The position numbers and the translations under genes were made by a program. This document shows, one piece after another, positions 16,634-26,058 of a DNA stretch of 64,000 nt. The stretch is from Chromatiaceae bacterium (GTDB lineage Bacteria > Pseudomonadota > Gammaproteobacteria > Chromatiales > Chromatiaceae): NCBI GenBank assembly GCA_024235395.1, contig JACKMK010000002.1:744001-808000 (forward strand), given 5' to 3'. The notes under the pieces were generated by a model, which was given only the letters and a program-made list of their open reading frames with translations, was not told the DNA's origin and did no database searches. How positions within the stretch are numbered: position 1 is the stretch's first letter; every line of letters begins with the position of its first letter.

Positions 16634-19345
16634 GTGCCCAAGGTGACCCAGATGCCGCCATCGCCAGGGCGCGATGCCGTGCGACAGGTACGCACCACCT
16701 GCCCCTACTGCGGCGTCGGTTGCGGCGTCGTCGTTTCGATCGATGCGAAGGGTGGCGTAGAGGTACACGGCGACCGTGATCACCCGGCGAATCTCGGGCG
16801 CCTGTGTTCCAAGGGTACCGCGCTCGCGGAGACGCTCGACCTCGACGACCGCCTGTTGTATCCCGAGGTCGACGGTCGGCGTACCCAATGGGACACCGCC
16901 CTCGATGCGGTCAGCGGTCGTCTGCGTTCGATCATCGATGAGCATGGGCCGGATGCGGTCGCTTTCTATGTCTCGGGACAGCTGTTGACCGAAGACTACT
17001 ATGTCGCCAACAAGCTGATGAAGGGTTTTATCGGCTCGGCAAACATCGATACGAACTCCCGGCTGTGCATGTCGTCGGCGGTCGCCGCGTACAAGCGGGC
17101 GTTCGGCAGCGACACGGTACCGTGCAGTTACGAGGACCTGGACGACGCGGACCTGGTGGTGCTGGTCGGGTCGAACCTGGCATGGTGTCACCCGGTCCTC
17201 TATCAACGACTGCTGGCCGAGAAGAAACGCCGACCGGCGTTGAAGCTGGTGGTCATAGATCCGCGCCGGACCGCGAGTTGCGACGGTGCCGATCTGCACC
17301 TGCCGCTGCGCAGTGCGACCGACGCGGTCCTGTTCAACGGATTGCTGGCGTGGTTGCAGCAGAACGGCCACGCCGATCAGGCATTTGTCGATCGGCACAC
17401 CGAAGGCGTCGGGCAGGCGCTGCGACTGGCGTCCTGGTATGCACCGAGCATGCGCACGGTCGCCGAACACTGCGGTCTGTCGATCGATGACGTCGCGCGT
17501 TTCTTCCACCTGTTCGGGTCGACCGAACGGGTCGTCACGCTGTTCTCGCAGGGCATCAACCAGTCGAGCAGCGGCACCGACAAGGGTGGGGCGATCATCA
17601 ACTGTCATCTGTTGACCGGGCGCATCGGCAGGCGCGGCGCCGGGCCCTTCTCGATCACCGGTCAGCCCAATGCGATGGGTGGCCGGGAAGTGGGTGGTCT
17701 CGCCAATCAGCTGGCGGCGCACATGGATCTGGCCGACCCGCGGCACCGCGACCTGGTCACGCGCTTCTGGCAGGCACCGAACCTGGCGCAGCGCCCCGGT
17801 CTGAAGGCGGTCGACCTGTTCCGCGCGGTCGAGGAAGGCAGCGTCAAGGCGATCTGGGTCATGGCGACCAATCCTGCGGTCAGCCTGCCGGACAACGCCC
17901 AGGTGCGTCGCGCACTGGCGCGTTGCGAATGCGTCGTGGTGTCGGACTGCGTCGCGTCGAACGACACGCTCGGCTTCGCACACATCCGTCTACCGGCACT
18001 GACCTGGGGCGAGAAGGACGGCACCGTGACCAATTCCGAACGCCGGATCTCGCGTCAGCGGTCGTTCCTGCCGCCGCCAGGCGAGGCGCGTCCCGACTGG
18101 TGGATCATCAGCGAGGTGGCCAGGCGGCTGGGTTATGCCGGTTTCGACTATAGCGGGCCCGCGGCGATCTTCGATGAACACGCGCGCCTGTCGGCATTCG
18201 AGAACGACGGGCGGCGCGATTTCGATCTGTCCGGCCTGGTCGGGCAGGGCGACGCCGCCTACGCGGCTTTGCGTCCGGTAAAGTGGCCCCGCCGGTTACC
18301 CGATGCAACACCGGCCGAACCCTTCGCCGATCGACGGTTTTTCACCGCCAATGCGCGGGCACGCTTTGTTGCGGTCACGCCGCGTCCCCCGGCACACGCC
18401 GGCGATGCAGAATTTCCCTTGATCCTGAATACCGGTCGGGTGCGCGATCACTGGCACACCATGACCCGGACCGCGAAGTCGGCGCGGCTGTCTGGCCACA
18501 CGGCCGAGCCGTTCATCGCGATCCACCCGCAAGACGCACAGCGCCTGTCGGTCGGCCACGGTCAGCTGGCGCGCGTGGCGAGCCGCTGGGGAGAGTCGAT
18601 ACTGCGCGTCAGTGTCAGCGACCAGCAGCCGGTCGGTCAGGTGTTCGCACCCATGCACTGGAGCGACCAGTTCGCGGCGGCGGCGCGTGTCGGCGGCATG
18701 GTCAACCCCGCGGTCGATCCGATCTCCGGGCAGCCCGAGTTCAAGCACACGCCGGTGCATGTCGAGCCGTACGCGGCCAGGTGGTACGGGTTCGTCCTGA
18801 CCCGGCGCGCCCTGGATCTGTCACGGGCGGTGTACTGGTCGAAGGCCCGGAGGCCGGGCGTCTGGTTGTACGAAATGGCCGGTGACGGCCTGCCGGGCAG
18901 CTGGCCGGAGTATGCGCGGGAACTGCTCGACGACGGGCAGGGGGGTGACGAGTGGCGCGAGCTGCATGACTCGACCGGTGCGAACTATCGCGCGGCGCGG
19001 ATCGTCGCCGGCCGCCTGGACGCGGTGATGATCGTCACACCGGAATACGTGCTGCCTGCGCGCGAATGGCTGGTGGCGTTGTTCGCGAAACCCGAGCTGC
19101 ACGATGCCGAGCGGGGCCGCCTGCTGCGCGGCACGCCGCCACCCGGCGAACAGGACGCGGGCGCGATCGTCTGCTCCTGCTTCAGCGTCGGCATCAACAC
19201 CCTCACCACCGCGATCCTCGACCAGGGCCTGATCACGCCGGAGGCGCTCGGCGAGGCGCTGGGCGCCGGGACCAACTGTGGTTCCTGTGTGCCCGAGATG
19301 CGTCGCCTGATTGCCGATCTGACACCAGGCACGGGTGCGCAATAG
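16634..19345 (+). CDS. nasA: Assimilatory nitrate reductase, molybdenum catalytic subunit
   Basis: A 903-residue cytoplasmic enzyme reducing nitrate to nitrite. It has an N-terminal [4Fe-4S] motif (CPYCGVGCGVVVS with a later Cys in GRLCSKGTAL), the Mo-bis-MGD core (SNLAWCHPVLYQRL, ITGQPNAMGGREVGGLANQLA), the MGD-binding C-terminal domain (LNTGRVRDHWHTMTRT), and a terminal BFD-type [2Fe-2S] segment (IVCSCFSVGINTL, TNCGSCVPEMRRLI). A GTG at 16634 is used; no in-frame ATG exists between the nirD stop and there. GTG 16643 or ATG 16652 are possible. It is the last gene of the nitrate operon. Confidence 0.95.
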   Translation: MPKVTQMPPSPGRDAVRQVRTTCPYCGVGCGVVVSIDAKGGVEVHGDRDHPANLGRLCSKGTALAETLDLDDRLLYPEVDGRRTQWDTALDAVSGRLRSIIDEHGPDAVAFYVSGQLLTEDYYVANKLMKGFIGSANIDTNSRLCMSSAVAAYKRAFGSDTVPCSYEDLDDADLVVLVGSNLAWCHPVLYQRLLAEKKRRPALKLVVIDPRRTASCDGADLHLPLRSATDAVLFNGLLAWLQQNGHADQAFVDRHTEGVGQALRLASWYAPSMRTVAEHCGLSIDDVARFFHLFGSTERVVTLFSQGINQSSSGTDKGGAIINCHLLTGRIGRRGAGPFSITGQPNAMGGREVGGLANQLAAHMDLADPRHRDLVTRFWQAPNLAQRPGLKAVDLFRAVEEGSVKAIWVMATNPAVSLPDNAQVRRALARCECVVVSDCVASNDTLGFAHIRLPALTWGEKDGTVTNSERRISRQRSFLPPPGEARPDWWIISEVARRLGYAGFDYSGPAAIFDEHARLSAFENDGRRDFDLSGLVGQGDAAYAALRPVKWPRRLPDATPAEPFADRRFFTANARARFVAVTPRPPAHAGDAEFPLILNTGRVRDHWHTMTRTAKSARLSGHTAEPFIAIHPQDAQRLSVGHGQLARVASRWGESILRVSVSDQQPVGQVFAPMHWSDQFAAAARVGGMVNPAVDPISGQPEFKHTPVHVEPYAARWYGFVLTRRALDLSRAVYWSKARRPGVWLYEMAGDGLPGSWPEYARELLDDGQGGDEWRELHDSTGANYRAARIVAGRLDAVMIVTPEYVLPAREWLVALFAKPELHDAERGRLLRGTPPPGEQDAGAIVCSCFSVGINTLTTAILDQGLITPEALGEALGAGTNCGSCVPEMRRLIADLTPGTGAQ

Positions 19346-19483
19346 GGTCGCTGAACGCACCCGGTCCGGCACGCGCCCCCAGCCGCACACGCGCCGGCGA
19401 TGCGGCACGCCGAGCGGCGGGGTGGTACATTCGGGTCAATCCTGGCGAATGACTGCATCCGCCATCGCTGTACGGACCGGTTG

Positions 19484-20617
19484 ATGCACCCTGAACCTGA
19501 TCCCCTTTTGCGTCGTCTGCGTTGGCTGACCTGGACCATCGTGCTGGTCCTGGTGGTCTGGCAGTTCCTGCCCTGGGCCGAACGTTACCTGATCGGCCTG
19601 AGCAGCGAGCCGCGCGCGGTCACGGCGCGTGGCGAACTGGCCGGGGACGAGCGTGCGACCATCGAGATCTTCGAGTGTGCCAGTCCATCGGTGGTGTTCA
19701 TCAGCACCCGGCAACGCGTGCGCGACTACTGGACACGCAACGTGTTCAGCGTGCCGCGTGGTACCGGATCGGGCCTGGTGTGGGACGACCTGGGCCACGT
19801 CGTGACCAACAATCACGTGATCGAGGGTGCCTCGGAGGCGATCGTGCGCCTCAACGACGGGCGCAGCTACAACGCGGTCCTGGTCGGTGCCAGTGAGGCG
19901 CACGACCTGGCGGTGCTGCGCATCAACGTGCCGTTCGATCGTCCGCCTCCGGTTCCGATCGGCAGTAGCAACGATCTGAAAGTGGGCCAGAAGGTATTTG
20001 CGATCGGCAACCCGTTCGGTCTGGACTACACCTTGACCAGCGGCCTGGTGTCGGCCCTCGACCGCTCGCTGGCCGAGTCGAACGGTGCCACGATCGAACA
20101 CCTGATCCAGACGGATGCGGCGATCAATCCGGGCAATTCGGGCGGGCCGCTGCTCGACAGTGCAGGGCGCCTGATCGGCATCAACACGGCAATCTACAGC
20201 CCCTCGGGTGCCTACGCGGGGATCGGGTTCGCCGTGCCGGTGGATACCGTGAACCGGGTCGTGCCGGAACTGATCGCGCGCGGCAAGTTCGTAAGGCCGG
20301 GTCTCGGCGTGTCGGTCGATGCCGACATCAATCGCCTGCTGATGCGCGAACTCGGTATGCAGGGGGTCGTCGTCCTCGAGGTCGAGCCCGGCTCGGCGGC
20401 CGAGGCGGTCGGCCTGCGTGGTACCGAGGTCGATCGTGACGGCCGCGTGATACCGGGTGACGTGATCATCGCGCTGGACGACACCCAGGTGGACTCCGTG
20501 GCCACGCTGTTGTCGCGGCTCGACGATCACCGGGTCGGTGATCGCGTCACGTTGCGCCTCTGGCGTGCCGGGCGCGAGACCGAACTCGAGGTGGTGCTGC
20601 AGCCCGGCGCCGATTGA
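19484..20617 (+). CDS. Membrane-anchored HtrA-family serine protease, DegS-like
   Basis: A 377-residue trypsin-like protease with one PDZ domain. The N terminus has a single membrane anchor (LTWTIVLVLVVWQFLPW). The catalytic triad is visible as His111 (VVTNNHVIEG), Asp141 (AHDLAVLRIN) and Ser219 (NPGNSGGPLLD). The PDZ domain follows from about 280 (VRPGLGVSVDADINRLL to the C terminus). One PDZ plus an anchor fits DegS-like envelope-stress proteases more than DegP or DegQ. It is probably a separate unit after nasA. Its link to neighbouring metabolism is unknown. Confidence 0.9.
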   Translation: MHPEPDPLLRRLRWLTWTIVLVLVVWQFLPWAERYLIGLSSEPRAVTARGELAGDERATIEIFECASPSVVFISTRQRVRDYWTRNVFSVPRGTGSGLVWDDLGHVVTNNHVIEGASEAIVRLNDGRSYNAVLVGASEAHDLAVLRINVPFDRPPPVPIGSSNDLKVGQKVFAIGNPFGLDYTLTSGLVSALDRSLAESNGATIEHLIQTDAAINPGNSGGPLLDSAGRLIGINTAIYSPSGAYAGIGFAVPVDTVNRVVPELIARGKFVRPGLGVSVDADINRLLMRELGMQGVVVLEVEPGSAAEAVGLRGTEVDRDGRVIPGDVIIALDDTQVDSVATLLSRLDDHRVGDRVTLRLWRAGRETELEVVLQPGAD

Positions 20618-20659
20618 CCGCTGGCTCGTGCCGGCGCCATCGCGCACGCAACGACCGCT

Positions 20660-21223
20660 TCAGCGCGTGACCGGAACGGATACCGCCTGGCGCGATCTCG
20701 GGTGCGCGTTGAGCCGTGCCGCCAGCTTGCCGGCCAGCCGTTGTATGCCCTTGCGCGTGACGACATCCTGCTGCCCCTTGATCTCGATCACCAGGTCTTC
20801 GGCCACCTCGCCGGTACGCGCGTCGACCAGGCGGGCCATCAGGTAGCTGAACAGGAAGCTCGGCTTGTGCAGCCGCCCGACCACGATCCAGTCCGCGCCC
20901 TGAGCACGGGCCAGCTGCGCGGCGACGTCACCGTGCTCGAACAGGTAGCCCACGCCGGCGTTGGCCTCGTCCGCCACCGCCGGGTCGATGCTCACGATCT
21001 CGGTGTCAGCGGCCTGACCGAGGGCCTCCTCCAGCATCACGCCGAGCGACGCGACATACTGCCGGTCGGCCGCCGTGTCGGCGATCGGGGTCAGGTTCCG
21101 GGACTCGAAAGCCAGCACAGCGACCCCGGTCGCACCGGCACAGGGTGACAGGCCGAGGCAGCACACGCAGGCCAGTGCACCGAACCATGTCGAACAACGT
21201 ATCGCAGGCCGCATCTCAGACAT
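20660..21223 (-). CDS. Secreted DUF2380-type protein
   Basis: 187 residues. The start at 21223 has GAGGGG 6 nt upstream; the ATG at 21229 abuts that site. A signal peptide ends near CAGATG. The mature part (VAVLAFESRNLTPIADTA, LEEALGQAADTEIVSIDP, AQGADWIVVGRLHKPSFLFSYLMARLVDARTGEVAEDLVIEIKG split over the middle) looks like the DUF2380/FlgO-type fold that assembles a periplasmic nucleotide- or peptide-like pocket. The role is unknown. It converges with the protease gene and lies just beyond the ABC importer. Confidence 0.65.
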   Translation of the reverse strand: MSEMRPAIRCSTWFGALACVCCLGLSPCAGATGVAVLAFESRNLTPIADTAADRQYVASLGVMLEEALGQAADTEIVSIDPAVADEANAGVGYLFEHGDVAAQLARAQGADWIVVGRLHKPSFLFSYLMARLVDARTGEVAEDLVIEIKGQQDVVTRKGIQRLAGKLAARLNAHPRSRQAVSVPVTR

Positions 21224-21292
21224 CAACATCCCCTCGTTCAACGAAGCCGGGATCGGCGGACGGTGCGCCACCGCTGCGACGGTGTGTCCGTG

Positions 21293-22093
21293 TCAGCCGA
21301 TGCGCCGATGCTTGGCCAAGCCGTCGGTTGCGGGGGTGTCGCTGTCGGGCGGCACGAAGGTGTTGCCCTGCGCGGTCCCGTAGTGGCGTTCGAACTCGTG
21401 CTGCAGTTCGTGCAGGCGCGCGTCGATGGCTGCCGTGGACATCCTGCGGTGGCGTGCAACACCGACCTCCACCTCGGCGAGCACCCGTGCCGGTGACGCC
21501 GACATGAACAGGATCCGGTCGGCCAGCTGAACCGCTTCACGCAGGTCGTGGGTGACGAACAAGACGCGACAGCGTTGTTGTTCCCAGACGTCGAGCAACA
21601 GACCACGCAGCTGTTCAGCGGTCGGTGCGTCGAGCGAGACAAAGGGTTCGTCCATCAGCAGCAACTCCGGCTGGACGACGAACGCCCGGGCGAGCGCGAC
21701 ACGGCGTTGCATGCCGACCGAGACGCGACCCGGGTGGTAGTCGGCGAACTCGCGCAAGGCCATCGCTTCGAGCAGCCGGTCGATGCGTGCGGACGCCGCG
21801 CGTGGATCGTCCAGTACCAGGCGGATGTTGTCACGCAGCGTCAGCCAGGGCAGCAGGCGCGGATTTTGGAACACGTAACCCAGGCGCCGGCCCGAACCGG
21901 GCCAGGTGATCCGTCCGGTGAACTCCGGGTCCAGTCCGGCGACGATGTTGAGCAGGGTGCTCTTGCCGCAGCCGGAGGGACCGATCAGCGCGACGAATTC
22001 GCCGTCGCGGATCGCGAAGCGGATGTCGCACAGGACGGGGCGGCTCGGGTTGCGCGCGAACCGCTTGTCGTCGACCTCGATCACCAGGTCCAT
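21293..22093 (-). CDS. ABC transporter ATPase, nitrate/sulfonate/taurine family
   Basis: A 266-residue ATPase of the SsuB/TauB/NrtD type. Walker A is GPSGCGKSTLLNIVAG, the Q loop is VFQNPRLLPWLTL, Walker B is LLLMDEPFVSLD, and the switch His is in FVTHDLREA. The signature is degenerate, SVGMQRRVALARA instead of LSGGQ. The start MDLVIEVDD at 22093 has no strong ribosome site. It is the third gene of a minus-strand importer operon (binding protein, permease, ATPase). The substrate is unknown; position beside PQQ-dehydrogenase accessory genes suggests a C1-related small molecule, which is inference. Confidence 0.88.
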   Translation of the reverse strand: MDLVIEVDDKRFARNPSRPVLCDIRFAIRDGEFVALIGPSGCGKSTLLNIVAGLDPEFTGRITWPGSGRRLGYVFQNPRLLPWLTLRDNIRLVLDDPRAASARIDRLLEAMALREFADYHPGRVSVGMQRRVALARAFVVQPELLLMDEPFVSLDAPTAEQLRGLLLDVWEQQRCRVLFVTHDLREAVQLADRILFMSASPARVLAEVEVGVARHRRMSTAAIDARLHELQHEFERHYGTAQGNTFVPPDSDTPATDGLAKHRRIG

Positions 22094-22161
22094 CGCCGCG
22101 CACTCAGGGTTCGTCCGCAGGCCGGCCGGCCGCGCATCCGGTCGGCAGGCCGCACGTCGGT

Positions 22162-22196
22162 GGCGGGTCGCGCAGACCGGGTGTGGGCGACCCGCC
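22162..22196. repeat. Stem-loop between permease and ATPase genes
   Basis: A perfect 9-bp stem (GGCGGGTCG at 22162-22170 pairing with CGACCCGCC at 22188-22196) with a 17-nt loop lies in the 133-nt gap between the permease and ATPase genes. No T-run follows on either strand, so it is more likely a processing or stability element than a terminator. Confidence 0.45.
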
Positions 22197-22226
22197 GTGC
22201 CGCAGGCCGTCGGGCGCGGCGCGCGT

Positions 22227-22979
22227 TCACGGAAGACGCCATCGGTTGGATGCGCGTTCGAGCGGCTGCAGTATGCCGTACTCGATCGCCAGCATGACGA
22301 GGATGAAGGCCATGCTGTAGGCGAGGATCGCGGCGACGTCGAACAGCTGGAAATAGAGATGCAGCTGGAAACCGACACCGTCGCTGCGGCCGAGCAGCTC
22401 GACCACCAGTACCACCTTCCAGATCAGCGACAGGCCGTTGCGCGCAGCGACCGTGAAATACGGCAGCAACTGCGGCAGGGTGACGAAAAGCAGCGTCTTG
22501 CGCCGCCCGATGCGGAAACTGTGCGCCATGGCCAGATAGTCGCGGTCGAGCACGCGCGCACCTTCGCGCAGGGTGACGATCACATTCGGCAGCTTGTTGA
22601 TCGCGATCGCGAGTACCGCAGTGGTCTCCAGCAGCCCGAACCACACGTATCCCAGTACGATCACCACCAGTGCCGGTATGTTCAGCAACAGGATCAACCA
22701 GGGATCGAGCAGCAGGTCGGCGGTACGCGAGCGTCCCATCAGGATGCCGATGGCGCTGCCCAGCAGCATCGCGATCAGGAACGCGAGTGCGACGCGGCGA
22801 AGCGTCGCGGCGAGGTGGGCCAGCAAGGGACCCTGAGTGGCCTCCCGCCATCCCCACGCGGTGACCTCGATCGGCGAGGGTAGCATCGGGTCGTCGAGCA
22901 GGCCGGAAAGGATCTGCCATCCTGCCAGCAGCAGCACGGCGGAACCCAGACGCAGGGCGGCGGGGGAAGGATTCAGCAT
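22227..22979 (-). CDS. ABC transporter permease, SsuC/TauC family
   Basis: A 250-residue inner-membrane permease with about six hydrophobic segments (AVLLLAGWQILSGLL, ALAFLIAMLLGSAIGILMG, LLNIPALVVIVLGYVWFGLL and later). The coupling loop is HSFRIGRRKTLLFVTLPQLLPYFTVAARNGLSL. It lies immediately after the binding-protein gene (6-nt gap) on the minus strand. It completes an importer of the nitrate/sulfonate family with the genes on either side. Confidence 0.9.
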   Translation of the reverse strand: MLNPSPAALRLGSAVLLLAGWQILSGLLDDPMLPSPIEVTAWGWREATQGPLLAHLAATLRRVALAFLIAMLLGSAIGILMGRSRTADLLLDPWLILLLNIPALVVIVLGYVWFGLLETTAVLAIAINKLPNVIVTLREGARVLDRDYLAMAHSFRIGRRKTLLFVTLPQLLPYFTVAARNGLSLIWKVVLVVELLGRSDGVGFQLHLYFQLFDVAAILAYSMAFILVMLAIEYGILQPLERASNRWRLP

Positions 22980-22985
22980 CGCCGT

Positions 22986-24005
22986 TCAATCGTCGTCGAT
23001 CCCCCAGAAGGTCCCGGGACTCAGACCGCCGCCCGACAACACCGCGTGTTCGCCGCCGATCTCGCCGAGCAGGTCGGCGAGGCGTTCGGCCGACGACAGC
23101 CGCTCACGCGTCATCGGCTCCGGTATCCCGGCCCGAAAACCATCGCGCAAGGCCTCAAAGGTGGCCTGGTCCGGTGCCGCCATCAAGGGGCGCAGGGCGT
23201 CCCACTCGGCATCGGACGTCGCCAGCAGGCGTCGCGCCTTGCCGATCGCGGTCTGGAAACGATCGACAAGCTCCGGCTGTGCGCGCGCCCAGCGGTCGGC
23301 GAACACGTAGCCGATCAGTGGCAACTCGGCATCAAGGCCAAGTTCCCGGGCCACCTCGCGCGCCTGTATCAGCACCCGCATGCCCTTGGCGCGCAGGCGC
23401 GCGACGTGCGGCCAGAAATTGATCACCGCGTCCAGACGTCCCTCTTCGAGCTGGCGATTGAGCAGCGGCGGCGCGCCGTAGACCGGTTCCACGCTCTCGG
23501 CAAGGTCGGGCCCACCCTGGTGCAGCGACAGTGCACGCAACAACAGCCAGTTCTTGTCCAGGGGCCCGCCGGCGATACCGACCCGTTTCCCGGCCAGGTC
23601 ACGCAGGGCGTGGATCGGCGATGTCGCCGGTACCACCAGTGCGCCGGCGGCACTCGAGTACCCGATGAAGCGCAGGTCGCGTCCCGCCGCACGCTGACGC
23701 GAGACCCACAACCAGTCGTTCAGGGCCATGTCGACCTCGCCACCCTGGAGGGCCACCATCGTGGCCTGTTTGCCGGCCAGTTCGATCACCTCCAGACGGA
23801 TACCCGCAGCGCGGTCGAAACCGTGCCGGCGAACCGTCTGCAGCTCCCAACTCGCGGTGCCGAACTTCAGTACCGCGATACGGACCGGCGACTCCGCGAA
23901 TGCCGGGCAGGCCAGCATCAGCATCGACAACAGGAACAGTGATGCGGCACCGATATCCGTCCGGCTTGGGCGGCGCGTGGATACCGGTGACGACAGATCC
24001 AGCAT
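22986..24005 (-). CDS. NMT1-type ABC transporter substrate-binding protein
   Basis: A 339-residue periplasmic binding protein with a signal peptide (IGAASLFLLSMLMLACPAFAE) and the ribosome site GGGAG. Family blocks include VRIAVLKFGTASWELQTVRR, GGEVDMALNDWLWVSRQRA and AGKRVGIAGGPLDKNWLLL. It starts the importer operon and diverges from the metallohydrolase gene across 104 nt. Proteins of this class bind sulfonates, nitrate, pyrimidines or riboflavin-like ligands. The actual ligand is not deducible, but the neighbours tie it to the PQQ-dehydrogenase system. Confidence 0.87.
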   Translation of the reverse strand: MLDLSSPVSTRRPSRTDIGAASLFLLSMLMLACPAFAESPVRIAVLKFGTASWELQTVRRHGFDRAAGIRLEVIELAGKQATMVALQGGEVDMALNDWLWVSRQRAAGRDLRFIGYSSAAGALVVPATSPIHALRDLAGKRVGIAGGPLDKNWLLLRALSLHQGGPDLAESVEPVYGAPPLLNRQLEEGRLDAVINFWPHVARLRAKGMRVLIQAREVARELGLDAELPLIGYVFADRWARAQPELVDRFQTAIGKARRLLATSDAEWDALRPLMAAPDQATFEALRDGFRAGIPEPMTRERLSSAERLADLLGEIGGEHAVLSGGGLSPGTFWGIDDD

Positions 24006-24029
24006 GTATCACTCCCGAACGTGCATGGC

Positions 24030-24045
24030 TGGCGCGCGATTTGCG
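24030..24045 (+). promoter_or_regulatory. Sigma-54-like element before metallohydrolase gene
   Basis: TGGCGCG-CGAT-TTGCG has 10 of 12 consensus positions and the right GG-GC spacing. The predicted start near 24056 gives a leader of about 54 nt to the ATG at 24110. Confidence 0.4.
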
Positions 24046-24109
24046 TCGCCTGCGGCGAGGACTCGATCCGGGTCGTGGTCGATCCGGCGTGATCGAAGAG
24101 AAGCAAGTC

Positions 24110-25081
24110 ATGGGCCAGTCCACGTCGAATACGGTCAGCCACGCCCGCCCGGTAGCGGGTGGCGGGCTGCGCCTGTGGTTGCTCTTCGGCCTGTGGATGG
24201 CCGCGAGCGGGTCGATGCACGCGGCCAACGGATTCGAAGAGATCGCACCCGGGGTGTACATGCGCCCAGGCGTACAGGCGACACCGGACGCCGAAAACCG
24301 CGGACACGTCGCGAACCTGGGCTTCATCATCGGTCGCGAGCGCGTCGTCGTGATCGACGCCGGTGGCAGTTACGCAGAGGGCGAAACGGTGCTGGCCGCC
24401 GTGCGCCGGGTGACCGACAGGCCGATCGCCTGGCTGGTACTGACGCACATGCATCCGGACCATGCGCTCGGGGCCGCGGCGTTCGCCGACCGTGGCATAC
24501 CGATTGTCGGACATGCGCAGCTCGGCGATGCGTTGAATCGACGCCGCGACGCCTACCTGCAGCCGGTCGAAGCCTATCTCGGCCAGGCTGCCGCGGGTAC
24601 GCGCATCGTGCTTCCGGATATCGCGGTCACGCCGGGTCAGCTGTTTACCCTCGACCTCGGCGGCCGGGTCGTGGAGTTGCAGGCGCATCCGACCGCGCAT
24701 ACCAACAACGACCTGAGTCTGTATGACCGGCAGAGCGGCGTGCTGTGGCTTGCCGACCTGTTGTTCGCCGACCATGTGCCGGTGATTGACGGCAGCGTGC
24801 GCGGCTGGTTGCGACTGATCGACGAGCTCGGCGCGCGCGAACCGGCACTCGTCGTGCCCGGACATGGCCCGGTGCGCCCCGACTGGCGGACCGATCTGCA
24901 GCGCGAGCGGGAATACCTGGATGCGGTTGCCAGCGGCGTGCGCACGGTGATTGCCGCCGGCGGCGATATCGGCGACGCGCTCGAGCGCGTCGTTCCGGCG
25001 CAGCACGCGCACTGGTTGATGTTCGATGAGTTTCATCGGCGCAACGTCAGTGCGGCATTCGCCGAACTCGAGTGGGAATGA
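24110..25081 (+). CDS. SoxH-like zinc metallohydrolase of quinoprotein relay system
   Basis: A 323-residue exported metallo-beta-lactamase-fold protein. The start MGQSTSNTVS at 24110 has AAGAGAAG upstream and a signal peptide (LRLWLLFGLWMAASGSMHA). The zinc motif is THMHPDHALG (HxHxDH), with later His/Asp in VVELQAHPTAHTNNDLSLY, WLADLLFADHVPVIDG and VPGHGPV. It resembles the quinoprotein relay system zinc metallohydrolase family, which co-occurs with PQQ dehydrogenases and with a SoxYZ-like carrier, exactly the gene that follows. The biochemical substrate of this system is not established. Confidence 0.85.
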   Translation: MGQSTSNTVSHARPVAGGGLRLWLLFGLWMAASGSMHAANGFEEIAPGVYMRPGVQATPDAENRGHVANLGFIIGRERVVVIDAGGSYAEGETVLAAVRRVTDRPIAWLVLTHMHPDHALGAAAFADRGIPIVGHAQLGDALNRRRDAYLQPVEAYLGQAAAGTRIVLPDIAVTPGQLFTLDLGGRVVELQAHPTAHTNNDLSLYDRQSGVLWLADLLFADHVPVIDGSVRGWLRLIDELGAREPALVVPGHGPVRPDWRTDLQREREYLDAVASGVRTVIAAGGDIGDALERVVPAQHAHWLMFDEFHRRNVSAAFAELEWE

Positions 25082-25170
25082 ACGGCAGCGGGTCCAATCG
25101 CGGCACTTGGCATCCAATTTGGATCTTTTTCCCGAGGGTCTTCGTTCGACCGCCACCCCGGAGAATCCGC

Positions 25171-26025
25171 ATGCCGCCTGTTGCAGAACTGGGACGCCGG
25201 CTGATCAACGCGGTACGACGCCGACACAACTTGGCCCTGACGTTCGGCCTGCTGATCGGTGCGTCCGCTGTCGTCGCTGCGGTGCAGCAATCCGAGCAGA
25301 GCCGTTGGCCGGAGATCCGCAGTGCCCTGTTCGGTGAGCGGGCCGTCCAGGATGGTGCCGGGCTGATCGCGCTCGACACGCCGTCGCGTGCGCAGGACGC
25401 GGCGGTGGTGCCAATCGAGATCGCGACGCGCTTCGAGCAGACACCGCAGCGCTTCATCAAGAAGCTCTACCTGATCATCGACAACAATCCCTCGCCGGTG
25501 GCCGCAGTGTTCGAGTTCCCCGGCGACCGGGCATGGCACAGCATCGCGACCCGGATCCGGGTCAATGCCTACACCGACGTGCGCGCGGTGGTGGAACTGA
25601 GCAACGGCGAGATCTACATGACCGGCAACTTCGTCAAGGCATCCGGCGGCTGTTCGGCGCCGGCGTTGAAGGATCCGGCTGCCGCGGCCGCACAGCTGGG
25701 TCGCATGAAACTGATCCTGCCACCGGAAGACGGCGCGGACGATCTGCTGCTCGCCCGTCTGATGGTGCGGCATCCGAACAGTTCGGGCCTGCAGTTCGAC
25801 CAGATCTCCCGCAACTTCATCCCGGCCGACTATGTGCAGAATATCGAGGTGAGCTACAAGGGCGCGCCCCTGTACAAGGTCGCGACCGATATCTCGATCA
25901 GCGAGAACCCGTCGATTACGTTTGGTTTCATCCCCGACCCGGGAGACGCGACGCTGGTGGCCCGGATCACGGATTCGCAGGGGCGGCAGTTCGAACAGCG
26001 GTTTCCGGTCGCATCCTCGCCCTGA
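25171..26025 (+). CDS. Quinoprotein dehydrogenase-associated SoxYZ-like carrier
   Basis: A 284-residue fusion resembling SoxY followed by SoxZ. The start at ATG 25171 has GGAG 8 nt before it and an N-terminal membrane or signal segment (LALTFGLLIGASAVVAAV). The SoxY-like part carries FVKASGGCSAPALKDP, with the Cys that in SoxY holds the covalently bound substrate. The SoxZ-like part follows (RLMVRHPNSSGLQFDQI, YKGAPLYKVATDISISENP). It sits 89 nt after the metallohydrolase gene and probably carries its substrate. Members are known to cluster with PQQ dehydrogenases. No other sox genes are present, so sulfur oxidation is not implied. Confidence 0.88.
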   Translation: MPPVAELGRRLINAVRRRHNLALTFGLLIGASAVVAAVQQSEQSRWPEIRSALFGERAVQDGAGLIALDTPSRAQDAAVVPIEIATRFEQTPQRFIKKLYLIIDNNPSPVAAVFEFPGDRAWHSIATRIRVNAYTDVRAVVELSNGEIYMTGNFVKASGGCSAPALKDPAAAAAQLGRMKLILPPEDGADDLLLARLMVRHPNSSGLQFDQISRNFIPADYVQNIEVSYKGAPLYKVATDISISENPSITFGFIPDPGDATLVARITDSQGRQFEQRFPVASSP

Positions 26026-26058
26026 GCGGCGGGCGCGGGGCTGCGCGGCGGTGACCGA

